A stretch of 64,000 nt of DNA from JASFHF01 sp050123335 (GCA_050123335.1 JASFHH010000003.1:11524-75523), one strand, 5' to 3'. Positions 43,593 through 53,322 are shown, numbered from the stretch's first letter. Numbers and translations are program-made. Notes: generated by a model from the letters alone, not told the origin.

Positions 43593-44819
43593 ATGAAAGC
43601 TAGCAAAGGATTAATCGTATTTTCATGGTCGATGTATGATTTCGCAAATACTATATTTGCGATGAATGTCATTACTCTTTATTTCGCATTATGGGTAACG
43701 ATCGATATGCGGGGTGAGGATCTTTTGTATGGTTCTTTTCTTTCATTTTCAATGTTACTATCTGCAGTTACAGCACCAATTTTAGGTGCAGTATCTGATC
43801 GTGTTGGTAAACGCATGCCATTTTTAATTTTCTTTACTGTGCTATGTTGTATTTTTACTGCTTTGATTGGTTTAATTAATCAGTTGTTTGTTGGTTTGAT
43901 GTTATTTGCTTTAGCGAATTATTGTTTTCAAACAGCTGATATTTTTTATAATTCGTTATTACCGCAAGTTAGTAGCGCAGATAAGGTTGGTCGAGTATCT
44001 GGTTATGGAACTGGATTGGGTTATTTTGGTACCATAGCTGGATTGCTTTTGGTTAGTCCTTTTGTGATAAAATTTGGCAGACAGGCTGCATTTGTTCCTA
44101 CAGGAGTATTATTTTTTGTTTTTGCTTTGCCATGTTTTCTTTTTGTTAAAGATAATTTTATCTCACAAAAAGCACCGTTTACTGATGGTTGGTGGGTGAT
44201 CGTTTTAAAATCTTTTGGCAAAATAAAAAATACCATCGTTAATTTTAAAAAATATCCAGGGTTATTGAATTTTTTAATTGCGATATTTATTTCATTTAAT
44301 GCAATTAATACCACGTTTGTATTTATGTCTATTTATACTAAGAAAGTTATGGGTTTTGGTGATGTTGAAATAATTTCTTTTTACGTTATTTCAAGTGTAT
44401 TTGCTATTTTTGGTGCATTTGCTGCCGGGTTTATTACTGATCGATTAGGGGCAAAACGTACCTTGGTAGGTGTTTTAATGTTGTGGTGTATTGCGCTTTT
44501 TATTGGAGCTATTGCATTTAATAAAATGGTTTTTTGGATTATTGGTCCGGTAGTAGGAATAAACTTAGGTTCTACCTGGACTAGTGCGCGTGCGTTAGCA
44601 GTAAAATTAGCGCCAAAAGAAATGGTAGGAGAAGTGTTTGGATTTTATGGTTTAATGGGAAAAACAGCATCAATTCTTGGGCCACTGGTTTGGGGTTTTT
44701 CAGTATATTTATTCGGATTTTTAGGTGTAATTAAATATCGTATAGCGGTATTAATTTTATTAGGTTTTTTATTATTGGGTTTAGTGGTTTTATGGAAAGG
44801 AGTTAAATGTCAACGTTAA
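43593..44819 (+). CDS. MFS transporter of the UMF1 (Atg22-like) family
   Basis: The 408-residue, 12-span protein starts SWSMYDFANTIFAMNVIT, the UMF1 signature, with VTAPILGAVSDRVGKRMPFL in loop 2-3. The frame overlaps the acyltransferase gene by 13 bases. Pairing with an Aas-like enzyme recalls LplT-Aas, where LplT flips lysophospholipids for re-acylation; the transporter here is of a different MFS branch, so a lysolipid substrate is inference. Confidence 0.75.
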   Translation: MKASKGLIVFSWSMYDFANTIFAMNVITLYFALWVTIDMRGEDLLYGSFLSFSMLLSAVTAPILGAVSDRVGKRMPFLIFFTVLCCIFTALIGLINQLFVGLMLFALANYCFQTADIFYNSLLPQVSSADKVGRVSGYGTGLGYFGTIAGLLLVSPFVIKFGRQAAFVPTGVLFFVFALPCFLFVKDNFISQKAPFTDGWWVIVLKSFGKIKNTIVNFKKYPGLLNFLIAIFISFNAINTTFVFMSIYTKKVMGFGDVEIISFYVISSVFAIFGAFAAGFITDRLGAKRTLVGVLMLWCIALFIGAIAFNKMVFWIIGPVVGINLGSTWTSARALAVKLAPKEMVGEVFGFYGLMGKTASILGPLVWGFSVYLFGFLGVIKYRIAVLILLGFLLLGLVVLWKGVKCQR

Positions 44820-47545
44820 CTGAAAAATTAGCTCAAGTTGTAAGCGAGGCGCCTAACAAGATCGCTATGCAGATTAAAAAAAATAATAAGTACGTTCAAT
44901 ATACTTATAAAGAACTTTATGATCATGTACGTTCTATTGCTTATTCATTGATGCAGTTAAAGGTGCAGCCGGGAGACAAAATTGCTCTGATTTTAGAAAA
45001 TAGACCGGAGTGGAGTTTTATTTATTTTGGGATTTTGCTTGCGGGTGCGATTGCAATTCCAATTGATCCGCAATCTGATCAGCAAGATTTAACTTATTTT
45101 TTAGCTGATTCGGAAGCCAAAATAGTATTTACTTCCAGCCAATTATTATCTTCAATAGCCAAAGCAAATATGGCTTTAGTTGAAAAAATAATTGTATTGG
45201 ACGAAGATTCACAAAACATTGATGCTTTGATAGAAACAAAAGTTTTGTCTTTCACAAAATTTTTTGCTTGCCCGCAAGCAGATACGATATGGCCTAAGAT
45301 TTTACCCGAAAATTTAGCATCAATATTATATACTTCTGGTACTACAGGCAAGCCTAAAGGGGTGCAATTAACTCATGCGAATTTTTATGCTAATTTTTCT
45401 AGTATCGAAAAATTAAAATTTTTGTCAAGCGGCCATAATATTTTATCCATTTTACCTTTACATCATTCTTTTCCTTTTATGGTAAGTTTGATTTTGCCAT
45501 TATTTTCCAAAAATAAAATCACTTATTTATCAAGTCTTAAGCGTGAAGAAATTTTGCATTGTATACAAGAAACTGATGTAACGGCGTTGATTGGAGTGCC
45601 GCAATTTTTTGTTTTATTAGCTAAGGCGATAAAACAAGCGATAAAAGATATTCCTTTTTTCTTGAGTTGGCCGCTTTATGGCTTAATAAATATAGGTTGG
45701 TTAATACGTAAAACAACTAAAATCAACTTAAATAAATATTTATTATATAAAATTCATAAGCTTTTTGGTAAAAAATTTAAGTTTTTAGTTTGCGGCGGTG
45801 CAAAGCTTAATTTAGATGTAGAGTATTTTTTTGATAAGTTAGGATTTACTTTGCTTCAGGGTTATGGTTTAACTGAAACTGCTCCAGTAGTTACTTTTAA
45901 TCCGGGATTGTTAAGTAAAATCGGTTCGGTAGGTAAGGCTATTCCAGATGTCGCAATTAAAATCATTGATCCTGGTCAACATGGGATTGGGGAAATAGCG
46001 ATTAAAGGCCTAAATGTTATGCAAGGCTATTATAAAAATGCAGTTGCAACATCTGCAGTGTTAAAAGATAAATGGTTTTATTCGGGTGATTTAGGTTATC
46101 TGGATCAAGATGGTTATTTGTTTATTACTGGCAGAAAAAAAGAATTAATTGTATTGAGTTCGGGCAAAAATATTACACCAGAGCTCGTAGAAGATTATTA
46201 TAGTCAAAGCCGTTTTATTAAAGAATTATGTGTCATGTTAATTGCAACGCAAGATGGTGCGGTGGAGCAATTAAAAGCAGTAATTGTTCCTGATTTTGGT
46301 AATTTGCGCAAATTTGGTGTGATTGACGTAGAAGCGGCGATTAAAGTGGAGTTAGAAATTTTATCTAAAGACTATCCTGAATATAAACATATTATGGGAT
46401 TTATTATTGCTAAGCAGGATTTGCCGCGTACTCGACTTGGAAAATTAAAACGTCATTTAATTCGAGCTAAATATCAAGACGAATTAAGTGGTGCTGAACC
46501 GGCAACATATCAAGAGCCAGAAATTAGCGCAGAAGATTTGCAGCTAGTTGTTACTCCTACGTTTAAAAAAATTGCTGAAATAATTCAGCAGGAAAAACAA
46601 ATTAGTCGTCCAATTGTTTTAGCTGATCATTTAGGTATTGATTTAGGATTTGATTCGTTAAGTCGTGTCGAATTAATTGCAGTTTTGGAGAAAAATTTTA
46701 ATTTGCACATTGCTGAGCAGGATATGGCAAATATTTTTACGGTTAAAGAACTAGTGTTAATGATTAACAAGTTGCTTGGTCAACAAAAACCGGAAGCTAC
46801 AGTGGCGCTTGAGCTCAAATCAAAAGAAGTTTTGTGGAAAGATTTATTGAATGCTGAGCCAGATAAAAGTATCACCGATAAAATTGATTTAGCTCCTAAC
46901 CAACTAATAAAGTTTGCAACATTCTTATTTTGTGGTGGATTATATGCAATTGCTAAATTAGCTTGGCGTATAGAAGTTGTTGGCGTAGAAAATTTACCTA
47001 AAGATACCGCATTTGTGTTATGTCCAAATCATGCTGCTTATTTGGATGCGTTTTTAGTTGCTGCTGCTATGCCAAATTGGTTAGCAATACGTAACTTTTT
47101 TCTTGGGTATAATGTCTTTTTTGATGTACCAGTCATTCGTGATTTAATTAAAATTGGCAGGATTATTCCATTAGATCCTGGCGCAAGATTAGTAGATGCT
47201 CTGCAGGCTTGTGGTTATGTTTTGCGGCATGGTAAAGTTATTTGCATTTTTCCTGAAGGAGGTAGGTCGGTTGATGGTTCAGTAAAACCTTTTAAAAAAG
47301 GTATCGGAATTTTGGCTAAAGAACTTAATGTTCCGTTGGTTCCGGTTTATATTGACGGATCATTTCAGGCTTTACCGCGTGGGAGAGTTTTTCCTCGTTT
47401 TAATAAAATTAAAATAGAATTTGGTAAACCATGTTTGCCTGATGAATTGCAGCAACAAGGTTTTGCTTTGGGTGAAACTGATAATTATGCAGCAATTGCG
47501 CGTGGGATTGAGCAGCAGGTAAAAATTTTAGGTTCCCTTAAGTAA
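44807..47545 (+). CDS. Three-domain acyl-activating enzyme: acyl-CoA/ACP synthetase, carrier domain, PlsC acyltransferase
   Basis: The 912-residue protein has an AMP-binding domain (LYTSGTTGKPKG near 175; YGLTETAPVV; YSGDLGYLDQDGYLFITGRKK), a phosphopantetheine carrier domain near 590-655 with GFDSLSRVEL, and a PlsC domain after about 700 (CPNHAAYLDAFL, FPEGGRS). It can thus activate a fatty acid, load it on its own carrier and transfer it to a lysolipid, in one chain. E. coli Aas has the synthetase and acyltransferase in the opposite order. AAAGGAG precedes ATG 44807. Confidence 0.88.
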   Translation: MSTLTEKLAQVVSEAPNKIAMQIKKNNKYVQYTYKELYDHVRSIAYSLMQLKVQPGDKIALILENRPEWSFIYFGILLAGAIAIPIDPQSDQQDLTYFLADSEAKIVFTSSQLLSSIAKANMALVEKIIVLDEDSQNIDALIETKVLSFTKFFACPQADTIWPKILPENLASILYTSGTTGKPKGVQLTHANFYANFSSIEKLKFLSSGHNILSILPLHHSFPFMVSLILPLFSKNKITYLSSLKREEILHCIQETDVTALIGVPQFFVLLAKAIKQAIKDIPFFLSWPLYGLINIGWLIRKTTKINLNKYLLYKIHKLFGKKFKFLVCGGAKLNLDVEYFFDKLGFTLLQGYGLTETAPVVTFNPGLLSKIGSVGKAIPDVAIKIIDPGQHGIGEIAIKGLNVMQGYYKNAVATSAVLKDKWFYSGDLGYLDQDGYLFITGRKKELIVLSSGKNITPELVEDYYSQSRFIKELCVMLIATQDGAVEQLKAVIVPDFGNLRKFGVIDVEAAIKVELEILSKDYPEYKHIMGFIIAKQDLPRTRLGKLKRHLIRAKYQDELSGAEPATYQEPEISAEDLQLVVTPTFKKIAEIIQQEKQISRPIVLADHLGIDLGFDSLSRVELIAVLEKNFNLHIAEQDMANIFTVKELVLMINKLLGQQKPEATVALELKSKEVLWKDLLNAEPDKSITDKIDLAPNQLIKFATFLFCGGLYAIAKLAWRIEVVGVENLPKDTAFVLCPNHAAYLDAFLVAAAMPNWLAIRNFFLGYNVFFDVPVIRDLIKIGRIIPLDPGARLVDALQACGYVLRHGKVICIFPEGGRSVDGSVKPFKKGIGILAKELNVPLVPVYIDGSFQALPRGRVFPRFNKIKIEFGKPCLPDELQQQGFALGETDNYAAIARGIEQQVKILGSLK

Positions 47546-47759
47546 AGCTTAATTCATCCTCAGTCGTTTGCATAGTTGTTTGAATCTGTTCCAGTTGTTT
47601 TAATATATTTGAAGTGTTTGTTGGTGACGTTTTTTCTGTAATATTTGGTTTTTTATCAGAAGTAGGTTGATTGTTTGTGTCGGTTTTGGGCAGGTACGAT
47701 GTTGATTTAATTTTGGTATAAATTTTTTTAATTAGGTTGTTTATTTTTTTTGAACTCAT
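47538..47759 (-). CDS. Small hydrophilic protein, unknown
   Basis: A 73-residue Lys/Thr/Asn-rich protein from ATG 47759 with AAGGGG about 12 bases upstream. Helix-forming ends (KINNLIKKIYTKIKS and ILKQLEQIQTTMQTT) flank a low-complexity middle. It overlaps the convergent acyltransferase end by 8 bases. No family recognised; it may not be real. Confidence 0.4.
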   Translation of the reverse strand: MSSKKINNLIKKIYTKIKSTSYLPKTDTNNQPTSDKKPNITEKTSPTNTSNILKQLEQIQTTMQTTEDELSFT

Positions 47760-47897
47760 TTTTTTTAGTGTGCCCCTTGCACTTTATTAAAGTGTTGATT
47801 ATATAAGCTTATTTGTTTTAGTCAATAATTTGGTGTTGATAGGGTGTAATTCAACATGGTTGGTATATTGTAATTTTGATACAAATTATAACATCAT

Positions 47898-48085
47898 TGT
47901 CATCCCGCGACCCAGTTTGTTGATCGCGGGATCTAGGCTGTTTGGTAGTTTTCCTGGATACCGCGGGTGAGCCGGTGTTAGTTTAGGCAAAGCATGCTTT
48001 GCCCCGGCGAACGCGAGACATGGATGTCGAGCTGGCAAAATTACCATGGATGGTTGCTTGGAACAATCTAAGCCGCGGTATGACA
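47898..48085. repeat. Composite element bounded by inverted family C ends
   Basis: TGTCATCCCGCG (from 47898) and CCGCGGTATGACA (ending 48085) form inverted ends around about 160 bases. Inside are a complete family C unit (to about 47933), GGCAAAGCATGCTTTGCC (perfect palindrome near 47986-48003), GACATGGATGTC and ACCATGGATGGT. The last two recall the ATGGATG words of family A. Confidence 0.65.
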
Positions 48086-48199
48086 AAGTGAAATTTACCG
48101 ACCATGTTGAATTGCATCCGTTCTGATATGTGTTGAAAATTAGTTTGCATAAGAGTTTTAAGATGCATTACAATTCACGATATTTTTGGGAGAGAAATC

Positions 48200-48544
48200 A
48201 TGTGTGGTTTATTTAAGGTTATTTTTCATGTTCTTGTGTGTTTTGGTGTTAGTATCATAGGAGTTGCATGGGCTAATCCAGATCTATGTTTGGTGGCGCA
48301 AAAATTCAGCGGTTCTCATAAGGCCTTGCATTTAACTACAGTTGGATGTGAAGAGGGGTATATCAAATATAATAGTTTTGTGAGACGCAACCGTGGTCGA
48401 GGAATGAATACCATGTGGGTTAGATGTAATCATGATAATTGTATTATTGCTAAGAGGATGATTGTAAAGTATGTGGGAGTTAAAGGTAGACTTCCGTTGA
48501 AATGGCACAAAATGACTTTGCCGCAGCATCTTTATAAAAAATAA
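48200..48544 (+). CDS. Small exported basic protein, unknown
   Basis: A 114-residue protein from ATG 48200 with GGGAGAGAAA upstream. The signal peptide ends VAWA/NPD. The mature part is basic and has four cysteines (DLCLVA, VGCEEG, VRCNHDNCII) that could make two disulfides. Family not recognised. Confidence 0.5.
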   Translation: MCGLFKVIFHVLVCFGVSIIGVAWANPDLCLVAQKFSGSHKALHLTTVGCEEGYIKYNSFVRRNRGRGMNTMWVRCNHDNCIIAKRMIVKYVGVKGRLPLKWHKMTLPQHLYKK

Positions 48545-49264
48545 AGAATTTACTTGACAAGAAAATTGAAAAATATGGATTTTATAAAGTTGTACACAGG
48601 ATCAAATATATTGTTTAATACTTTATCATTTAATTTATTATTCAAATGTTAAAATAAGCTAATAAACTATAACTCCTTGAAAAATAAACACAAACCATCA
48701 ATGCAGAAAAAGTAGACAATTTGACTTCAAGTACGTATTGATGCTGTCTCAGATGAAATTTCCAAGAGTTTTTCACATAGTTATCCACAGAAAATGTGGA
48801 TAATTTTATTGTTTTAGGGAAAAACAACAAGTTACGTGAAAAAGGTATTGTAATTTCTTAACTGATAATATCTATGGTGTGCAAATTATAACATCAGTTA
48901 TAAATTTACTTCCTGTTTTTGAAGTTAAAACAAATTAATGTAGCAACTAAGGTCTTGACACAAAGGTAATACAAGCATACTTTAAGTATACAAATCTTAA
49001 CAATACGGTAATTTATACTAGTTTATCGGCGGATAGATTTAAGTGCTTTTAGGATGATAATTGAGCAATTTTTTTAGTTACTTAAGTTTTTCTTAAGAAT
49101 AGAGTGGTATGATCTAAAGTTAAGACATTAATCATTTTTACTCAATTAGCAATATTTCTATTAAATAAGAAATATTGCATTTAATAAAAATTAATAAAAT
49201 GTGCATCTTGAATGCATGATGAATTATGTAACATCATAGTAATATTTTGTAGGGAGGATTTATA
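48545..49264. other. 720-base AT-rich intergenic region
   Basis: No gene seen; the short frames on the minus strand lack ribosome sites. It contains the DnaA-box cluster listed separately. A GGGAGGATTT ribosome site at its right end belongs to the AHCY-like gene. Confidence 0.5.
48769..48803. other. Cluster of three DnaA boxes
   Basis: TTTTTCACA (48769-48777), TTATCCACA (48781-48789) and the inverted TGTGGATAA (48795-48803) all match TTWTNCACA; the second and third are the perfect high-affinity form. The last two make a 9-bp-arm palindrome. The density in a 720-base AT-rich gap suggests a replication-initiation or titration site, although dnaA, dnaN and gidA are not nearby. Confidence 0.5.
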
Positions 49265-50644
49265 ATGTCTAAAACTCTTTATAACGCTTATAGCAAAGAT
49301 ATCCCTGAGAAAGATAGGCAATGTATAAAACAACTGTCTAAACAATGGGGAAAACCTAAGCCTTTTTGTGGTAAAAAGGTTCTATTAAATTGTCACATTA
49401 CTCTTTCCACTTTAATAATAATTGACACATTGATTCGTGGGGGCGCCAAAGTAGAGGTCACGGCGACCGATGATTTGGTTGTACACAAAAACGTATTGGA
49501 AATAATGGAAGAAGCTAAAATAAAATTCTATCCTAAGGGGCGTATACCCAAAGATAAAATAGATGGATTTTATTATATGGCATTTGATTGCGGAGCTGGG
49601 TTGTTAGGCAAAGTAACTACAAAAAAAGGAATGGTGGAATTAACACAAACTGACCCAAATTTATACAAAAACATCAAGTTCCCAGTTATTACAGTTGATA
49701 ATTCTAAAACTAAAAAATTAGAAACATCCCTTGGAACTGGAGATGGTGCAATTAGAGCGCTTATATTTCATTCCTATAATACACTGCAAAAATGGATAAA
49801 TTTTGTAGAATTTGCAAGAAAAACTTCTCGGCTGAACCAAGGATTTGTGGATGTTTTTAACGTTGCCATGCTAATGCATAGCAATTTGTTTTTCAATAGA
49901 AAATACATGTTGTTTGGTTTTGGTAAAGTTGGCTCAGGGATAGCAGCAGCATTAGTTAGCGCAGGTGTCAAAGAAAGTGATATTTATGTAATTGATATTA
50001 ATGAAAAAGCTCGTCAACATGCAAAAAATAAAAAGCATACAGTTTTTGATTTAAATGAGAAAACACTACCTAAGTTAAAAAAAATTTTAAAAAATGATAT
50101 TCATTGCGTGTTAACTGCTACAGGGGTGGAAGGGGTTATTTCTAAGTACTTTAAGTTGAAAGATTTTTCAAGCAAGTGCATATTAGCAAATATGGGAACG
50201 CCTGATGAATTTGGCAAAAATTTTAAAAAAGAGGACGTTTTAAATAACAAAAAAATATTAAATTTCATGTTGCCATTCCCCACAGAAGTTGTATTTTTAG
50301 AAGCAATTTTTACAATTTTTCTTAAGGCAGGTGTGCAATTATTAACAGATAAAAATTTGAAGAATGGATTACAAAATGTAGATAATGAGATAGATAATGA
50401 AGTGCTGTTTTTATGGAAGAAATATAATGATGAAGCAAAATGGCCGCACAAAGAATTCATGAAGCATTATAATGAAAAATTACGGAAAAAGTATATAGCA
50501 CTTAAACAAACGCTCAAATTGCCTCATACTAAAAAATTTAAATTTTTTAGCTTACATGAACACAATAAGTTGAGTAAAATTCAAAATTTGAATGTTTACA
50601 AACAAATAAAATCTGGTTCTATAGGTGAACTCAAAATATTTTAA
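49265..50644 (+). CDS. Divergent S-adenosylhomocysteine hydrolase-like protein
   Basis: The 459-residue protein has an AHCY-like N-terminal domain (LNCHITLSTLIIIDTLIRGG, TATDDLVVHKNV), the segment VDNSKTKKLETSLGTGDG in place of the usual NDSxTKxxxDNxYG, and a Rossmann motif LFGFGKVGSGIAAAL. Catalytic residues of true AHCY around the substrate are only partly kept, and the C-terminal NAD-binding extension differs. It is probably a paralogous NAD-dependent enzyme; true SAH hydrolysis is uncertain. Confidence 0.65.
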   Translation: MSKTLYNAYSKDIPEKDRQCIKQLSKQWGKPKPFCGKKVLLNCHITLSTLIIIDTLIRGGAKVEVTATDDLVVHKNVLEIMEEAKIKFYPKGRIPKDKIDGFYYMAFDCGAGLLGKVTTKKGMVELTQTDPNLYKNIKFPVITVDNSKTKKLETSLGTGDGAIRALIFHSYNTLQKWINFVEFARKTSRLNQGFVDVFNVAMLMHSNLFFNRKYMLFGFGKVGSGIAAALVSAGVKESDIYVIDINEKARQHAKNKKHTVFDLNEKTLPKLKKILKNDIHCVLTATGVEGVISKYFKLKDFSSKCILANMGTPDEFGKNFKKEDVLNNKKILNFMLPFPTEVVFLEAIFTIFLKAGVQLLTDKNLKNGLQNVDNEIDNEVLFLWKKYNDEAKWPHKEFMKHYNEKLRKKYIALKQTLKLPHTKKFKFFSLHEHNKLSKIQNLNVYKQIKSGSIGELKIF

Positions 50645-50712
50645 TGTTATGTTTTGTAACTTTTTATAACAATTTTTGGTGATCATTTCTAACAATATTT
50701 TATGGTATAGTA

Positions 50713-52773
50713 ATGATGAATTATTACAATTTATTTATATATTTTAATCTTCTTACTGCAAGATATTTGCATAAAATTAACAGATTGGAAGAGCTTAAAC
50801 ATAAATTAGATTATATTATAAAAAATGTGCCAGGTTATGTTTTTTGGAAAGATGAAAATAGTGTATTAAGGGGATGTAATAATAATTTTGCTAAACAAGT
50901 TGGCTTGGATAAACCAGAAGATATTGTTGGGAAAACGGATTTTGAATTACCTTGGACTAAGGAACAAACTGAAGCTTTTATACAGGATGATCGAGCAGTT
51001 ATCAAAACAGGCAAAGCAAAAATAAATATAGAAGAACCCCAACGACAAGCTAATGGGTGTGATGCGTTTTTACTGACAAGTAAAGTACCTACTTACGATA
51101 TGGAAGGAAAAATAGATGGTATTTTAGGTATATATGTTGATATTACCGAAATAAAAGAAACCGAAAAAAAACTCAAAAAAGCCAAAGAACAGGCCGAAGA
51201 AGCTAATAAAATCAAAAATCAGTTTATAGCAGATATGGAGCATGATTTAAGGACACCATGTTCCGGCATTGCTGAAATGACCAAATTGTTGGAAATGAGC
51301 GAAACCGATCCTGAAAAAAAAGAAATTCTTAGCCAAGTAGCAAATGCTTCTGGACGTTTGCTAAATATCCTAAATGGCATTTTGGCTTTTAGTGAAATAG
51401 AAGCAGGGCAATATCCTATAGTAAATAAAGAAATTGATATTAGAAAAATCTTTAATGATATTTTGGTTATAGGAACCCCATCTGCGAAAACCAAAGGCTT
51501 GGAATTAATTCACTCTTGTTCTTCTGATGTACCAAATATCATAATAAGTGATGAACACAGAATATCCAGAATAATGCTGAATTTGATCAGTAATGCGATT
51601 AAATTTACCAATAAGGGACATGTTGAAATCACTATTAATTTGGATAAAAAAAACAGCAATAAAGGTGAGCAAAATAAACAAGAAGCTGTTATCAAGATAA
51701 CTGTATCCGATACAGGTATAGGCATACCAAAAGATAAGCAAAATTTGATATATGAGCGTTTTGTAAAGATTGCTCCGGCAAACAGAGGGGAATTTACTGG
51801 CACAGGGCTTGGATTGTCTATAGTTAAGCAATTTGTTGATGATTTAAACGGTAGAATAGAAATTAAAAGTAAGTTGGGCAAGGGTTCAGCTTTTATTTGT
51901 ACTTTACCGGTCAAAATTTCATCACAAAAGCAACGGCTAGAAACTAAAGATGCCACAGCAAAATCATTACCAAATAATATGCTTCAACAGAAATTAAATG
52001 TTTTACTAGTAGAAGACGATACTTTGGCGCAAATGGTAGCTCTTACTATATTACAGAAAGACTTTAATATTGATGTTGCCGAAACAGGAAAAGAGGCTGT
52101 GAAATTAGTCAGTAGCAAGAAATACGATATTATCCTTATGGATATCGGATTACCTGATATAGACGGATATGAAGTGACTAAAAGAATAAGAAATCTTAAA
52201 AAAAGCAGAAACAAAGATTCGATAATCATAGGATTAACAGCCCATAGTGCTAAAGCAGTAAAAGGAAAATGTGTAAAAAGCGGTATGAGCGAGTGTTTAA
52301 CGAAGCCGTTAGATGCGCAAAAAATGTATTGTATTATACAAACACATATTTCCTCTGATGTAATTTTGATTCCTGTAACTAAAATAACTGAAAAAACTAA
52401 AAAAGATGAAGAAAAGCACACAACGAATTTAAGCATCATAGATTTGGGGCTGGGAGCGCAGCGAGTTGGCGGTGATAAGAATATGGCTCGTAAAATGTTG
52501 AGTATGCTGGTAGATGATTTATCGAAGGGTATGAAAACAATCGAATCGTTTTTTAAAGCTAAAGATTTTAAAGAAATGGGCAAATTAGTACATAAGTTAC
52601 ATGGAGGACTATGTTACTGTGGAACTTCGCAGTTAACAAAAGCTACAAATAATTTGGAAATTGTTTTAAAAACCGGTGATGGCGATAGAATATCACAAAA
52701 ATACAATATTTTTCGTCAAAAAGCAGAAGAAACTTTGCAAGAATTTGAAGAAAATTACCGTAAGAAATTGTAA
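50713..52773 (+). CDS. Hybrid sensor kinase: PAS, HisKA, HATPase, REC, Hpt
   Basis: The 686-residue cytoplasmic kinase has PAS (about 32-148: VFWKDENSVLRGCNNNFA, VDITEIKE), a short coiled coil, HisKA with His177 in DMEHDLRTP, HATPase with LISNAIKFTNKG, SDTGIGIP and GTGLGLS (to about 400), a receiver near 428-545 with Asp477 in LMDIGLPDIDG, and an Hpt domain with His627 in LVHKLHGGLC. This is a full phosphorelay in one protein, as in ArcB or LuxQ but with no membrane span. A cognate response regulator is not adjacent. Confidence 0.88.
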   Translation: MMNYYNLFIYFNLLTARYLHKINRLEELKHKLDYIIKNVPGYVFWKDENSVLRGCNNNFAKQVGLDKPEDIVGKTDFELPWTKEQTEAFIQDDRAVIKTGKAKINIEEPQRQANGCDAFLLTSKVPTYDMEGKIDGILGIYVDITEIKETEKKLKKAKEQAEEANKIKNQFIADMEHDLRTPCSGIAEMTKLLEMSETDPEKKEILSQVANASGRLLNILNGILAFSEIEAGQYPIVNKEIDIRKIFNDILVIGTPSAKTKGLELIHSCSSDVPNIIISDEHRISRIMLNLISNAIKFTNKGHVEITINLDKKNSNKGEQNKQEAVIKITVSDTGIGIPKDKQNLIYERFVKIAPANRGEFTGTGLGLSIVKQFVDDLNGRIEIKSKLGKGSAFICTLPVKISSQKQRLETKDATAKSLPNNMLQQKLNVLLVEDDTLAQMVALTILQKDFNIDVAETGKEAVKLVSSKKYDIILMDIGLPDIDGYEVTKRIRNLKKSRNKDSIIIGLTAHSAKAVKGKCVKSGMSECLTKPLDAQKMYCIIQTHISSDVILIPVTKITEKTKKDEEKHTTNLSIIDLGLGAQRVGGDKNMARKMLSMLVDDLSKGMKTIESFFKAKDFKEMGKLVHKLHGGLCYCGTSQLTKATNNLEIVLKTGDGDRISQKYNIFRQKAEETLQEFEENYRKKL

Positions 52774-52850
52774 AATTTCAGAATAAGAACTCAAACAGTG
52801 TGGTAACGGTTTAGTTCAATGTATGTAAACGATGTAAAAGAGGTGGTGAT

Positions 52851-53297
52851 ATGTATAAAAAATTATTATTTTTAGTGTTACTAGTTTTGGTTAGTTGGTT
52901 GTTGATAGATGTAGCCGTGGCGCAATTTAATTTGCCACCGGGTAACTATCAAGATTCTTGCGATGGTTGTTCAGTCATTAATGGTCGTTTGGATTGTTTT
53001 TGTAAAGATCAACGTGGTTTTCCACATCATACCAGTATTATGGTTAAACGAGGCGTGGGCATTATGAATAATAATGGTCAATTGCAGTATATGCATCGTC
53101 ACCATCGTCATTGGCACCCGCACAAACGTGGTATTTTGCGGGATATTGAAGCAGGCCCTATTTGGAGCCAAATGGATGCTGAGAATACATGTCCAGACAT
53201 TTGTCATCATGCTGGTGGTGAATGGACGGGGCAATGGAATACTACGAAGTGGACACGCCAGTCAGTTTGTCAGTGTAAATTTGGCAGATATTATTAG
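52851..53297 (+). CDS. Exported lectin-like protein: CVNH-like and MVL-like domains
   Basis: The 148-residue protein has a signal peptide ending VAVA/QF. Residues about 30-60 (PPGNYQDSCDGCSVING, LDCFCKDQRG) resemble one repeat of a cyanovirin-N homology domain. After a His-rich linker (MHRHHRHWHPHKRG), residues about 102-146 (PIWSQMDAENTCPDICHH, GGEWTGQWNT, SVCQC) match the mannan-binding MVL domain. It probably binds mannose-rich glycans outside the cell. AGAGGTGG precedes ATG 52851. Confidence 0.65.
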   Translation: MYKKLLFLVLLVLVSWLLIDVAVAQFNLPPGNYQDSCDGCSVINGRLDCFCKDQRGFPHHTSIMVKRGVGIMNNNGQLQYMHRHHRHWHPHKRGILRDIEAGPIWSQMDAENTCPDICHHAGGEWTGQWNTTKWTRQSVCQCKFGRYY

Positions 53298-53322
53298 ATT
53301 GCTTTTTGTTGCGTAGATCCTG

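Noticed and set aside
47886..48168. Two minus-strand frames of 60-66 codons with PGSRD-like text
   Set aside because: They are translations of the family C repeat and its neighbours, with no ribosome site.
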